Source of the DNA: Datnioides undecimradiatus
Taxonomy: Eukaryota > Chordata > Actinopteri > Lobotiformes > Datnioididae
Length of the DNA: 64,000 nt
NCBI GenBank assembly: GCA_008933995.1
Contig: WARS01000015.1
Span: 1,646,001 to 1,710,000, forward strand
Reading direction: 5' to 3'
The notes under the pieces are model-generated. The model saw nothing but the letters and a program-made list of their open reading frames with translations. It was not told the origin of the DNA and made no database searches. Position 1 is the first letter of the stretch. Every line of letters begins with the position of its first letter. The position numbers were made by a program, and so were the translations under genes. Below, in pieces: positions 49,059-63,520 of this stretch.

Positions 49059-52000
49059 TGTCTGAACACAGACCTGCTTCAGTGCTTTTACCACATCCTC
49101 ATTGTCTGACATTCACGATAATAGTCCACAACAGTTTCTCACAGCGTGCTATATCAAAGTGTCACTTTTTGGCTGGAGTAAAGTCACATAAAGAGCTTCA
49201 AGGAATCCATTGGTCAATGCTGGAGGAGTAACTGAAGCAGATTGTGACCCCCCGTCATGCTTCGCCTCAGTGAGTGTAGATGCGAGTAACAAGAGGACGG
49301 CGAGACGTTCAGTAATCATGGTTTTACTGCTTGTGCTACTTTAGCGTGCTCGTCTCAAGAAGAGGGCGCCTTTAGAGTCAAACCGACAGCACAAAGAGAA
49401 GAGGGTGCCTGCATCGGCGTGTTCCACAGTCTGATTTATACATTTGTTATTGAAAGAGAGAGACGGGCAGAAGGAGGAAGAGCAAGGAGGAGGTCACAGA
49501 GTTTTAGATGAGGACTAAAGCTATCGTGTTGCAGCAGCACCCACACTTCCTCCTTACTGTTATCTCAGCCCTTCTCTCTCATCCCACCGTAGACTGGGCC
49601 CGCCAGTTGCACCAGGCACTCCGGCTCCTGCGGATAAGGAGGGAAAGAGGGAGACAGGAAGGACACCTGAGGGGAATCGATGCCTGAGATATCCGGGCTT
49701 TACTTACAGAGAGAGGAGGAGAGGAGAGGGACAGGGTTCAGGGAAGGGAAAATCAATATATCCCTGGATTTTCTTGTTTTGATCTTTAAAATGATAGATT
49801 ACTTATTTAGCTGTTTGTTTCAGTCGCACCGCAACTCCCACTGACATGATGTCATCGTGTCATGTGGAAAAAACACCGTGCAGAAGAGCGTGTGACGTTC
49901 GTCGTCGCTCCACCTACGGCCCAGATAAATGACATCACCACATTTTGTAGAGGCGGACATCACATGACAGGGACAGGGACAGGCACAGAAACCTAAATTT
50001 TCTTTTCAAAAGAGAAAAAAAAAAAAAAACAAAGGACAAAAAAACCCAAAAAAACGGAAGCTTTAGATTTGCATATTTTCACTTCCTTTTTGAGGAAATG
50101 TCCCAGAGCCCGAGCCAAATAAACACCAGAGGAATTTGTATAGTGTTGCTTTTGACCTCACATTCTTTACATACTTTCACTGTTCTGTGTCAAAAATGTT
50201 TTCCCATCTACTCAGTGCTCTTCTGTAGGCCTCCTCTGGTGAACAGATTGATATTGTTGTGCACAAAGCATGCACGATAAATAGAAATAAATCTCCAAAA
50301 GATCATAAAGTTGGGGGAAAAAACACAAATCCAGTGACAATTCCTGTTTAGCAGTACAAAGTGGAATTTCCCCCGATTCTCACATGTCTAAATACACACG
50401 TCATGCCGCCGTCCTCTTTGGAGCGGCACCACTCTGTGTGGCTGTCAACGCTACCTTGCCACCTACGGGGCTACACAACCTCCCCACCCCTGCCCTCCCT
50501 GCAGCAGCGGTATCATAGTGGGCACAAGGCCTGGCTCTCTCTGGGCGGCCACTTTGGGCTGCCACCCCCAAGCCCCGAAACACTTCCCCAGAGCAGGGGC
50601 AGAAGGGCCAGGCCTCCCTGGCGTTGACTGGCTGCCCGGAGCTCTGGACAGTGGGCAGTAGTGTGTGAGCCCTGGCTCCAAGCCCCCCGACCACTCAGAC
50701 CCTCTCCCAGCCTCGGGCACATGAAAGAACCCCCTGTGCCATAAACTCATGGGCTGCGCACAGAAAGCAGACTCTCTTGCCCCAGCTACCACACACACAC
50801 TTGCACACAGATAGGTGCACACACACACTCACTGTGCAAGATACATGCACAGGTGTGTGTGTGTGTGTATGAGTACTCACGCTGGCACAGATTTGAGACA
50901 CAGCAGATTATGCACTCAAACACATGCTTAGATGGTGTATTTAGTGTCTCGTTTATGCAGCATGGACAAATGCATGCTTGTAAACACGTATACACATCTA
51001 AAACACATGTATGTCTCCAGAGTCGGTCTTGGGGATCGACTAATTTACTGCAATTGGCTCTAATTAGTGTTACCTCTCCAGCCAGTACACTCAGTGGGCT
51101 TAATTTAGGATGACTTGTTTGTGCAAATCTGTGCGTATGTGTGTGGGACATGTGGTTTCCAAGGGGGAAGGGACCCTGGGCCAAAGGTTAAACATGCATC
51201 AGGTCATCAGTGACAGGAAGTAAAACAACAGGATCTCCCAACTCCCACAAACAACAGTCCCCCCAACACACACTCAGCTGGAAGAGGATATAAGAAAATA
51301 CATGGTGTTCCTTCACGTGCCGCTTCTCTTTCCTCACGTTAACTGCAGCGCTGTAGCTGAAATATGGGGGTCTTTTTGTTTCTACGACAAAGCATTCTTC
51401 TCTCCAATCAACAGCACTGGGGTGAGAAAATGTGCAAGTGAAATTAACAGCAGGAAAATAATGAGGCCCACAGGGTAGCTACTCACCCCTGCACCCCTCC
51501 TCTAATTCCCTGTTTCCCACCTTCTACCATCTCCTTCTTTTACCACAGCGAGTGGCACTCCTCTCTGTCATATGTTCAGCGCTGCGAGACCTCACCTGAA
51601 AAGGGCTCACGAAGCTCTCACCTTCTCCCTGCTGTATTTTTATTCTCTTTTGCCTCCTCAACTTATTTCTTGTTTCGTTTCTCGTTCACATGTTCTTTGC
51701 ATGGCTCATTTTGCTCTCTCACCTCGCTCTCTAATTTTCACTCGCCTTATTGGTTCGCCTTGCTTCCTCTCTGTTCTTCCCTTTGTCCGCTAGAGTTCTC
51801 GTTATGTCGGGTTATGGTCTGTAGACCATAAGCAACCTGTTTTTTTGCCATTTTTAAAAATGACTTTGAGGTACTGGCTCATAATCTTTTCCCTTTTACT
51901 ACCAGAATGGGATCCTGAGCTGTGCCTGTAATAAGAAGGCTTCATTTAGTGAAAACCGGGGTTAATAAGGTCTTCCTGCAGCAGAAATCGCTAAAACAAT

Positions 52001-55000
52001 TAGATGGGTAGGGAGTTAGAGTCCCTGTGAAAAGCACTTTAAACCAATGGGTTCCTGCTTTTTTGTGCGCGTGTGAAAATTGGCAAAAAGCGAAAAACAG
52101 TGTTCTTTAAGTATACAACGTCAGCTGTAGTGCCACGGCAAAAGTTTATCCACCTCAAATGAGCGGCAGCAAAGTTATTTTTGTCGTTCCGGCCGCTAAC
52201 TTGGGCCGTCTAATGTAACATCCACTTTTTTTTTTTTTTAGTCAGTGGGTATATCCTTTTGCAGTTGCGGTTTTTCAGCATAAACAGGAGCGTACAGAGA
52301 AGGAGCCCGGCCGGCCATTACAGTGCTGTCCTGAATGTAATTACAAGCTCTGTTCAGACGAACAATCTGCACTGTATTTTAAGACACCTATAACTAAAAT
52401 TGGCATAATTAAGACACCACTCAATCAGTTCCACAGTTTAGCTTTTAGCTACTCAAAGTGGACACTTTCGATTCAGACTCTGAATGAAGAAATGTTTGGA
52501 GTTGCTGCCTCCTGCTCCGGCTGTATAATGAAGGCACACTGAAAAAGGATGATAAGTGGGGTTTTGAAGAGTGAGGAGAGCATAGCATATATTAGAGGTG
52601 GGACAAAGCCTCTTTTGTCGTAATGCCCCTCTTAACAGCTTCTTTGGCTGTGAGGCAGAGTTCAGGCCCAGGTCTTGGGCTCCTCTTATTCCTTTTGCGT
52701 AAGCTCGTGTCTTCCTGCTCGGCCCCTGACAATGGGATAAGTGTTTGTCTCAAGACCAATCGTGCTGCTCCATAGCTGACTGACATTTATGCGCGTGTGC
52801 TTACGTGTGTTTGTGTGTGTGCGTGCTTGCGTGTGTGTGTGTGTGTGTGTGTCCCCGCATGGCCATGTTTGGTTTGCTAACCAGCAGTTTTTGGTGCCTG
52901 TCTCTCCACTCCTCCTCTTCCTCCACCTCCTCCTCCCCCAGGGAAGCAGGCAGGAGGTGGGAAGCAGAAGCGAAGCCATTGTGAAGGGGAAGCCACTGGC
53001 CTCTTCCTGTTATGAGAGGAAATGCATACAAATGTGCTTCCTGTGCGTCCACCCCCTCTCTCCTCCCTCCTCCTCCTCGTTCTTTCTCCTGTCACCCATG
53101 TGGCAGAGAATCAGCCACTATCCCTTCTTTCTTTTCGTCCATCTGCTTATCCGGGCCATTTTTCTGCTTTTTTGCACCGAGGAAATAAAACCGATTATAT
53201 AATTTTATTTTTTTATTAGCCATTTTCTCATGACAGCATACATACAGCTCTAAATACAAGTGTATAGAATGAAAATAAGGAGGAAAAAAAAGAAGTCAAA
53301 GCCAAAATAAAACTTTGCAGAAGAGAGTGACATGCCCTGAAACTGTGACGGTAACGTGTTCAGGTGTTTTACATGGGTGTGTGTCTGAAGCTCTCTTGGG
53401 ATGGAGTTGTGGAGGAGGATAGGGGTGAACGAATAAGGCTCGTGTGTCGCTGTGAGTCTACAGTGTATTGTCATGTGCCAAAGCAATGGAGAGTAATACC
53501 AGACAACAACATGCATATGATATATACATGGTATTTATGTATATAATATTAGTAAATATAGGAAGTGTGGCTGTGTTTTAGTCTAAATTTAGAGAAAGGA
53601 AAGAAAAACGTGTGTCTTATTGTCTCCATGAGCTTTTTCAATAATTGAGTAACCTCTGAGAAGGTTAAGCTGTTGTGAAGTCTGGTTAGTACGATTTCAA
53701 GGTTTCCAAGCAAAAACATTCAAGGCTTCGAGATACTCCGGCCAGTGATTTTAATGCTTTTTTTGTTGTTGTTGTTGTAGATGCGGAGCTAGAATGCAAA
53801 GTCTAGGCTGAGTTTTGAAAATGATCCCCCTAAATGCATCTTGCATCTTTTTAATGCGTGCCGGGTTGAGAGTTTTAGCCTCCAACCACTTCACAAGAAT
53901 ACACGGAGACTGTCCTAGAAGCATACAATGAAAGTTAAGTGTCTCATTACGCCATGAAGGCCTGCAAAAATGTTCCGCTGCGTGTCTGCGTGTTTGTGTG
54001 TGTACGTGTGAAGATAGGTTTCACCCCATTGTTAGCAATTTACAGCGAAAAGACACAGTTGGGTTCACACTCACGCACTTTCACTGGTCCCTTTTACCAG
54101 TACACACAGTTGCAAATGTGGTGTAACGTCATGCTCTCTGTTATTAACATAGTGGTGTGTCTAACAGCACCCACTGACCAAGGAAACAAAAATTACACCC
54201 ACACTGACATACGGGTGGTTTACAATAGGGTATTTCTTGTTTCTTATTTTCCCATTCAGTGGAAGAAATTGATTTTGTCCAGTTTAATCCAAAGGCTGTG
54301 CACCAGCATTAGAATTATAGGCGCTTTAACAAATTAAAAGAAGGAATTAGAAATAAGATATAAATAACTGCAGCAAAAATGAGCTCCCATACTTACAAAA
54401 TTCTAGAAATAATGCCACATGGTAAAATAGCCATGAGTTCATTATCATGATATTTTATTTGTAAATATTTATAGTTTAGATATTTCTTTCATAGCATTTG
54501 TTGTGAGCTTCATTTGTGAGTGCAGAGCTCTGGCTCCTCTAATAGGGTTAGCGCTAGTTTACAGCAGCTGTATGGGACCAGAGAGCTGTTTTGAGCTTGT
54601 ACAGGAAAGGCAAGTGGTGACATCACCAGCTTGAATGTTGAGCTGCTAAAAGGGTCACACGACGGCATCAGGTGTGACCATGAAGTCATGACAGCCTAAC
54701 CTCAAGCTGCGAAATCGAATGCTGAACATAAAAATTGCATAGCTGAGGTACAGTGCATATTAGCACGTCCCACATGATGTTTGCACCAGTATTTACCATC
54801 AAGACAGCATTAATGTGCAAGCCAACTGTCTTTTAAAATGTGCGTGTGCTTGCTCGAGCAAACATGCTTCATTGCCTGTGTATTTATGGGTGTGCGTGCG
54901 TAGCGTTAGTATTATATGTGATTTGGAGGTAGCAGGTTGTACGTGTCAGATTGAGATGTGGGGGTGTGGTGTGATATTTATGTAGGTGTTATTGTTTGGT

Positions 55001-55216
55001 CAGTTAAGGCTTTTCATAATCACACTCATTCTCTTCCTGTGGTGTTAAAGTCAGCCCTGTGTGTGAATTTTAATATGTGGGAAACGCATGCACAGTTCCT
55101 CATTTAAAGTGTGAGGCTCAAGACAACTTTGATTGCATTATGCGTTTCTGTGCTTTACATGTTGAGGAGCAGCAAACAGTTGTCTTAAAAATGTCTTGCT
55201 GCCGTACACTGCAGAG

Positions 55217-55217
<1 letters not shown>

Positions 55218-55273
<56 letters not shown>
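55218..55273. repeat. (TG)n microsatellite, longest in the window
   Basis: About 28 uninterrupted TG units. Valine/cysteine and threonine/histidine frames across it are artefacts. Confidence 0.97.
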
Positions 55274-55274
<1 letters not shown>

Positions 55275-57718
55275 CTGATGTTGCTCCGCTGATATGCAAG
55301 CTCTCCAAGCCAGCGTGTGCACCGGCCCCTTTGAGACTAGCAGCTCTGGACCTCTGGGAGTCACACCCAGCCCACTGTGTGTGCCACGTGCCACCTTTTG
55401 AAACATTAATGGCCCCAGCAGAGTGTGTGACTGAGTGAGTGGGTGATAACGGAGCTGGGCCGGCAGCTAGCTCTGTCCTGCGTTTGCCCCTGGTGCCCCT
55501 TGCATCAAAACACCAGGGGAAGACAACACTCCACATGCCCTGTTCCTGAACAGTCTGCTTTGACCTTACTTCCTGCAGTCCTGTCATCTTATTTACTCAC
55601 TCATGTACAATTTTGGAGCTCTGCTGTTGTAACGCAGCCCCGCTATAGGGTGCATGCATTTCGCGTTTAGACGGTAGAGCTCAGAGTGGGTTGGATATGA
55701 CAATTAATCTTATTGTCACAAGATACCTTTTGATCTTACGCCGTTAAGAACGAGGCTTGTTTTTCTCTGCGTTTCAGTATGACTGTGTGTAAATGCCAGC
55801 ATGGTATTTAGAGCCCAGGGGAGCTTTTTTCGCCTCATGCAGCCGGCGAATTAGATGAGTGTTTGTGCTGAGGTACAGAACCTGACATTGCACACGCCGG
55901 TTTGTAAGGAGTTAGAAAGCCCGTGTCTCTGGTTTCAGCCTGTGTTGTCTGACCCGTGGCGCGGCGTGATGCAGTGACATCACCGGAAAACTTTTAGGTA
56001 GGGAAGCTGGTCCCGGGATAAGGCAGTTCATGCAAGGTTTTGCCCACTCTCGGTGGAGAGCGAGGCAGAGAGAAAGACAGGGTGGAGGTGAGGGATAGTT
56101 TGATATTCAGTTTCCCTGGTGCATCCTGGGAGATATGATTTCAGGAAATCCAAAACTATCTATCAATATCCATCGAGCCCTATCTCCTCTTTCAGACCTC
56201 GGAGTTGTAAAGAGAAAATGTGAAGGGCAACGCATGATAGATTTATGCCCCAAATCTATTTATGCATTGCCCTGATTTACCACACACGGCGATCTTTGCT
56301 TTAAGTCTTTCTTTGTAAGGGTTTTTCTAGCCTGCAGCTATGGTCTTTATTAGTGTATTCAGAGCATGTTTAACTGAGTGTTGGGAGGTTTTCATTCTGT
56401 ATTTTTTGGCCCATTTAACTGTCAGAAGAGAATAGACAAACATGCAGTTAATCAACAAACTGAGATCATTAGCTACCAGCTGGGCACTGTTCTGGCAGCA
56501 TTTCCTCTCCGTAAAAAGCTTTGTCGATACAGATCTCCAATGTAAATAATACACACAGTCACAGAAGAAAATAAAACAAAGTTCAATACAAAAAAACAAC
56601 AGCACCCCCCACCCCCCCAAAAAAAATAATAAATAACGCGCTGTTGCTCAGAGAAAGAAGCTGGCAGTGGCACATTTTCTCTTTTTCCCATACAGCCAAA
56701 GAGCTTACACACATGGCTTGGAAAGGAAACCAGGTGCAGCTCACTGGAATTAACTCACTTTCACTGCTCTAGTTTTGATCCAAACAATAGAGGAATAGAG
56801 GCTGTTCTATTTTGACAATGTGGGCACTTGTACGCGTGTGTTATTAAAGGTACCCGTCTTGAGCCTCACACACACACACACACGCAGAGAGAGAGAGAGA
56901 GAGCGAGAGAAGGCCCCATTAGAGAAGACAATTTTTGTGGTTTAAGTTGAGTGCGTTGTCACTATCCGAGCACACACAAACAGCTTCAAGCACAGGCAGG
57001 GAACCCATCCGTTATTTATATCAATGGCTTATTATTCACAATGAGAGGCGATTAATTGGGCAGCGCAGCAACTGAACATTGTGCGCTAATGTTGCGCTGA
57101 GAAAAGAGCATGCCTCAGCGATTTTTTTTAGATTAAAATAGTTATAGGTATGTGTATTTCTTTTGTCTAGCGAGACGGTGTGCGCGTTCAGGCCATATGA
57201 AAGAGACACTTTAGCGTGACATATGTTCCATGATGAACCACTGCGTGCTTTGATGTACAAGCAATAACTGATCTTCTTTACCGTTATCTGTCTGAGACAG
57301 AGAGTTTTCAGTTCCCTAAATGTAAGCCCAGCTTCTTTTTTTTTTTTTTTTTCTTTTTTCCTGGTATAGTGGATGGACTGTTACAGTCAGGCGGTGTTGA
57401 ACCATGAGCAGACTTTAACGCTGTTTCCCCAAGAACCGCTCATTTTAAAGATGAAAAGTTATTATGCCAGATTGCTATTTATTCCCTCATTACAGAGCGA
57501 ATATGTCGAGGGTGGGGGAACTTTTTAGCTATAATTAAATGATTACTACAAAAAAAAAATGGTTGGTTTGATTATAGGGGTGCCAGACTCGGTTCAAAGG
57601 CACTGTGTCTGTGCACACAACTCTTCATTCCCTCACTGTGAATAGGAATTATTTATACATTGTTCTCACCTCAGCTAATCATTATCCTCTAATTTCTTTA
57701 TCTCCTTCTTCTGCCTAG

Positions 57719-58111
<393 letters not shown>

Positions 58112-59879
58112 TAAGAAATAATTGCTCCCGTAGTTTGTCAGTCTTCCCCAGGGGTTCTGGGCCGATCTCAATCACTTTTAAAAAAGGTATTTTAAAAATC
58201 ACAACACATCAGTAATTTCAAGAAAATTAAAATTCTTGTGTTGTGTGTACTTGTAACATAAAAGTAGTAGCCTCTCATTGATCTGGACCTCTCAGACTGT
58301 CCCCTGTGGTGTGTAATCACCAGCCCCTGCCTTTGGTGTCTTGTCACCATTGATGTGCCTCTTAGACAAGGATGTTGATCTGACTTGCTTTGGACACATG
58401 TCGCTAGTGTGGCTCAAGGCGATGTTAAACAGCGCTGTCAGGCCAGCCGCTAGGCAGGTAGATAAAGCAGGAAATGACGCTTGCGCCCTCCAGGATCCTT
58501 AAGCTCTCAACGTGAACCTGTTATGCAACATTCACACTGTAGCTCTGACAAACCTGGTGGGCCAAACACACCGACATGCATGCGTTCACGCTGAGTTTAT
58601 CCCTTTCTCTTGCGCACGCACAATTACACTCACACCATGCTTGCTGATTCAGCTGCACAAAGAAACATAGAATAAATCAAGTTTTTAAACCTCATGGAAA
58701 CATTACGAAGGCACAGCATATTCAGAATATTTCGTCCGCTTGTTACATGAACCTTGAATTAAACCTTTATGATGTTTATATTGTTTTACATGTGCAAAGG
58801 CATTTTTCATCACATTAAAATCCAATTAAATAGAAGATTGTAGATGTTAGCCCACACCTCACCATTAATTTAAACACAAGTGAAACAGTTCTTAGAGATA
58901 AGGCTTAGTTTTTTAAGTAATCACACTGAAGTTTGATTTTGTGTTGCAGTATACATGATGCATGTTCATCTTGTAATTCAACAGGCACCTGATGGCAGGG
59001 CGATGTTAATTTGTCAGGCCGACACTGTCATAATTTATGCACAACACTGTAAATGTGTCGTTATCGGCTCATGATTTAAAAAGACCAAAGGGAAATGTAA
59101 AGGGCTAGTGAGGTGTAATGAATTTCTACATGCACCTATAGAGCTGGCTTGCCAGTCTAACACTGAATCAAACAGCATGGGACATGTTTTTGTCTTTTCA
59201 TATGGGTGTTGCTGGGCTTGTTGCCCACCCATGGATGGTCAGGCGCACCGGGAACACTTCTGCTATTCCAGATGGCACTCTGCACCTGACTGCAAACCTT
59301 TTGAATTTACATATTGGTATCAGTCGTCTTCTGCTTCGGAAGAGATTTCACCTCACATTTCTCCCATCTTTTGCGCAGTTACCTCCTCCTGCGTCACATG
59401 TTAAAAGAAACGGCATAAATAAATACATCGCAGCATATTGCAAAGTTAACAGGGGTCTGCTATTGTCAATATTGCATTTTTGTTCCATTACAATTTCCAT
59501 TCCGTGCAGTGAAATGTGCAGTGTGTTAATGTAGCTCCTACATTAAGAGATGCAGCACTCGACATATATGGCCATCCTCGATGATGAAAACAAACAGAAT
59601 GGACTGGCTGCATTATCATGGACAGTATTAAGAGGCACAAATAAATCCACAATAACAGCTTCTTTTTTTTTTTTTTTTGCAATGGGATGCATGTGTTCTT
59701 ATTCCCTTCCTGTAATTCATATTATTGAGTCTTCTTTTAAATTATTAATATGGATGATGTTATAACTTTTTTTTTTTTTAAATACGTAATCAGTTTTGTC
59801 ACAGGTATTATACGTTGTGTTACTCTAAAACATTAAATAATTAGCTGTTTACATATGGTATATGTTGTGTTCCCAAAGC

Positions 59880-59889
59880 TTATTTTTAG
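59880..59889. promoter_or_regulatory. MEF2-consensus match in intron 2
   Basis: TTATTTTTAG fits YTA(A/T)4TAR exactly. The degenerate consensus is expected several times in 64 kb of AT-rich DNA, so this match alone is weak. No E-box was noted close by. Confidence 0.2.
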
Positions 59890-61869
59890 AATGTCTTGTG
59901 ATTTTCCACAAAAATAATCATATCCAAGTATATCAGCAGGGATAAAAAATAATCCTCTATGCATTATATCATTTACATTAACCCATTTAGCATCCACTCA
60001 TATCCTTGTGTGCCTATAAGCAGTGATATCCTTCACGCACCGAGCCCTTCAGCCACTGTGTAGTCAGTGTGTTACCCTGCCCCAGCTCAACCCATGAAGA
60101 GAGCTGTCACATGTTTCAGCAAGTGCCTGCGACGAGAGCTCCACGCTTTGAAGCTCTCTGCTTTAACTGTGTCTCCATTAGAGAGCAGAGGATGGCTAAC
60201 GTGTAAACAGCCGTGTCAGGGGAAGACGCTAAAGAGCCTAGCGGGGGAGAGTGCTGTGGAGCACTACCTACACTGTGATCCCTGGAGGACACCGAGCGAC
60301 TCGCAGTGGGAGAAATCGATCTGAAGAGGCCTTCAGCCTTAGCCGCGGCGTGCTAACGGGATTGGCCACAGGGCTGACACTAGCACGTTTAGCATGGGTG
60401 GGAGGGGGAGGGGAAGCGAGGGGGAGCTGGGGGTTGGCTCTCTCCCGTCGAGCCTTGTGTGCCGCTGCTAGGCTACGTCACAGGTGCAGGAACGTGGGTG
60501 GGTTGTTGAGTTTGGGGGGAGGCAGGAGCAAAGCGGACTTCCTGTTGAGATAGCAGAATGATGAGGAGGGGGTCAAGAACAAGATGAATGGCTGGATTTA
60601 GGGGCGCAGACAAAATCGAAGTTCCCCCACTGTGAAACAGTAAGACAGTAAATGTGACATCTGACATGTGACACGTTTAATTTCAAACATGTAGAAAGCT
60701 CCTGTCTTTAGAAGTATACAAAATGCATGCATCTCTCTCCCTCTGTTGCTGCTTCGCCTGAAGGTGTAGTGGGAGGAGAGACAGAGGTAGGGGAGCGGAG
60801 CTCAGAGTGTGGGCGGCTGGCATAGAGGCCTGCTACATTAGCAATAAAGCTCTATGTAATTAGCATGTCTTTGGTTGATAATTAGCGTTGTTGAGAGAGT
60901 GGCACTGAGAGTGTTGCACAGCCTCTCTAGCTACAGCATGTTTACAAGAGGCTGGAGGGCTTTTTTCTCTCTCCCTCACTCTTTTTTCTGTCTTTCTCTT
61001 TTTTTTTAAATCCAGTTTTTCATTGAACATGCATACTTAAAAAGATATTTTTTGCATTATGTTGAATCTATGTATGGGTCAATGGGTAAATGTATGTGAG
61101 AGACAGAAATAGGGATTTAGAGAGAGAGAGAGAGAGAGGGAGAGAAAGCGAGATCGAGAGGAGTGGTAAAGAAGGTCTAGATGACTCACTTGAAAACAGT
61201 CTCAGCTGGGAATGACACTTCCACAAATATCTGTGAAAGCAAAAGACCAAGAAACCAAAGCTAACCCTCCTCTGAGCACAAGTTGTAAAACAAAAGAGGC
61301 ATTGCAAATCAAAATGGCTACAAGATATTATTGTCACATTCACAAATGCATGACACCACGTACCCGTAATAATCACTTGCTTGCTGAAATCATGTTCCTT
61401 TTTCTTTTGAATGTTTTCATTTACTGTGAAATCACACTGATTGTCACATAAGATACAACGGTGTCTAAACTCACAGACACTACCCAGAGGAGCTGTAATA
61501 TAACCTCTGCTACACAGTGTCATCAGCTGCTACATAAAAAAGTGGGGAGGTCCACTTAATTAATGCTAATTGTTCAAAGAGACCACTAAGCACATCTCCC
61601 GCTCCCTCAGCTTGATGAAAGTAAACACAGGAGCAGATCTTCCATCACTGGACGTCCAAGTGTGTCGTCCTGGCAGGTCTACAGTACACTCTGAGTCTGG
61701 CTCCAGATAAAACAGTCAAACATGCAGATAGATTTCCTATACTTGCTGTCTGCCAGGCCAGTTTCCTGGACACGTGAACGGCATTAGAGGAGAAGCGGGA
61801 AGCTGTGTTGGGAAATGACAAGAGAATAGATCCATCTCTCCTTTTTCCTCTCTTTTTATTCCTGCTTAA

Positions 61870-61990
61870 GAACAATCACTTTGAGCCCGTATTGGTGATT
61901 TATTATGTCGGTATGGGGGTTGTTAATTGCAATAGCACATGAAAGAGTCCTTTCTTTCCCCTCCCGATGATTGCAGCCTAAACCTAAGCG
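61870..61990. promoter_or_regulatory. Candidate non-coding regulatory block
   Basis: Unique, non-repetitive sequence with TTTATTATG and GTTAATTGCAATAG words, standing between purine/pyrimidine-rich tracts. It has the look of a conserved non-coding element, but conservation could not be tested. Confidence 0.15.
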
Positions 61991-62489
61991 GCGCTGGCTG
62001 GTTCTTGCTGTGATTGAATGGCCCCAAATCCAACAGCACACTTGGGCTGTGCCAAATCCCTGTTCCACAATATGTTTGTTTTCCCCTCTGTTGAAACAAA
62101 GAACACAGGTTTGTGAAACAACTAAAGGGTTAGTGAGTGAGCTGTGATAGGGAGCCATATACCCTCAATGCCTGGATGTACTCGAGCGGAAGGAGGCAGG
62201 GACGCTCTGCGTGCTGCAAGTGCATATGCAGCATGAGCTATTGTGCTTAAATGCACGCACGCAAAAGTGTGTTTGGCCCTGTGTAAGAGTGTGCTCGCAA
62301 TGGCCGCACGGCATGGGTGTATGCATGTGTACATACACGGCGACAATTGGCTCGAACCCTGCAGAGCTGACGGCATTGCGATGACCTCAGCCAGCACAGC
62401 ACACTCCGATGCCATTGGCTCAAGTATCACATGGAAAGGCACATGGCTCTTGGTACTGAACTGACCTGCCTGCCTGCTTGCCTACCTGC

Positions 62490-62850
62490 CAGAGCAAAGG
62501 CCGTTGGCCAATCCCATTTCCAGCAGATTAACCTAATCTGAAAGTTCAGCTCGCCCTGTAATCTTTAAACAGCAGCAGCAGGGATCTGCCTCCCCACCTA
62601 TCCTCAACTCATTTCTCTCCCTTCGTTTCTCCTTTCTCTTGCTCTGTCCTCACCTAGAAGGAACTATTGAATGAGAGGGGGAAGGGGAGGGACAGAGGGA
62701 TGGATGAGTGCGAGAAGAGAAGGAGGGAGGGAAAGAGGGATGGAGGGAGGAAGGCTGGTAATTATTTCCAAAGGTCATTCTGTTAATGACTACCCGCTTG
62801 GCTAATGAGATTCAGCAAAGCTCCCTCACCATGTTTCACCCTGCGTATGT
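62490..62850. promoter_or_regulatory. Candidate non-coding regulatory blocks flanking a purine tract
   Basis: Two unique blocks (about 62495-62585 with CCAAT, AGATTAACCTAATC and CAGCAGCAGC words, and about 62757-62850 with TTAATGACTA and GGCTAATGAGATT) flank pyrimidine- and purine-rich filler (62595-62755). AGATTAACCTAATC is a near-palindrome of TAATC/GATTA half-sites, the OTX/PITX type. Enhancer function is a guess from composition. Confidence 0.2.
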
Positions 62851-63294
62851 TTCACCCGTGTGCCGAGATGTGTGAGAAGCACAGGTGTGATTTCAGCCTA
62901 GTGACAGTCCACTGGAGGGATAGAGGGAAAGTAAGTAGTGGGGGCGAGGGGGTGTAAATGAAGAAACATAAAGAGAAAGTAAATCAAGCAGGTACGTCTG
63001 GAGGATGGCAAAAAAGAAAGCGAGTAATGTGGCATATCCACACAGCTCACCACACGCCTTGCACAACGTTTCAATTGGCAATTTCCACACATTCTAAATA
63101 CTACAGGGACTAATTTACCAAAAAAATGTCCTCCTTTATACATTTGAACGCATTTTTCCCCTGCTTCCTCATAATATTCTTGCAAGTCAACAGGACATGT
63201 GATCTCCCTCTCTGAAGTGCCAGTGTGCTCATGTTCTGCCTCGCTCCTGTGAAAATATTTTCCAGCATGTGTGCTATTCTATGTGCTTATTTGG

Positions 63295-63520
63295 TTTCTA
63301 AACAGCATGGAGAACATTAGCCCTAAGGAGTTTTCTGTGCTGATCAGCTCACTGAATGACTTCTTCTCATGGCTCTCAAACACTGTATAGGCTAATTACT
63401 CCGGCTTGAACGCCTTCACTAATTTCTCCTCTGCGACTTTGACATGTGTCAGCATCCGAGAGAAATAAGGGAGTCATATCACATCTCCTGTCTTACAGTT
63501 GTCCACAGTAATTTCGCGTG
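63295..63520. promoter_or_regulatory. Candidate non-coding regulatory block
   Basis: About 225 bases of unique, balanced sequence without simple repeats, including GGCTAATTACTCC near 63390 (TAATTA core) and TGTGTCAGCAT near 63445 (MARE/AP-1 half-site type). Open frames are short. It is suggestive of a conserved intronic enhancer only. Confidence 0.15.

Larger units (their letters stand above)
48049..57718 (+). other. mef2c intron between coding exons 1 and 2
   Basis: This intron of 9,670 bp has GTAAGT at its start and CTGCCTAG at its end. No coding exon was recognised within it. It holds CA repeats (49019-49056), a 56-base GT run (55218-55273), A- and T-rich runs (about 50019, 52228 and 57337), imperfect CA/GT tracts (50780-50870 and 52800-52850) and two perfect octamers (48321-48328 and 50067-50074). 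The GC-rich patch at about 50400-50720 gives long frames on both strands but shows no protein family. Confidence 0.9.

Noticed and set aside
50401..50828. GC-rich frames on both strands in the coding intron
   Set aside because: They are open because the patch is GC-rich. No domain, no conserved start, and splice context absent.
53758..53780. T/GTT run ending in TAG as a splice acceptor
   Set aside because: It resembles an acceptor, but the following sequence has stops in all frames nearby and no paired donor of quality.
55138..55587. Minus-strand frame of 149 residues
   Set aside because: Its core is the 56-base TG repeat read as Thr-His. Not a gene.
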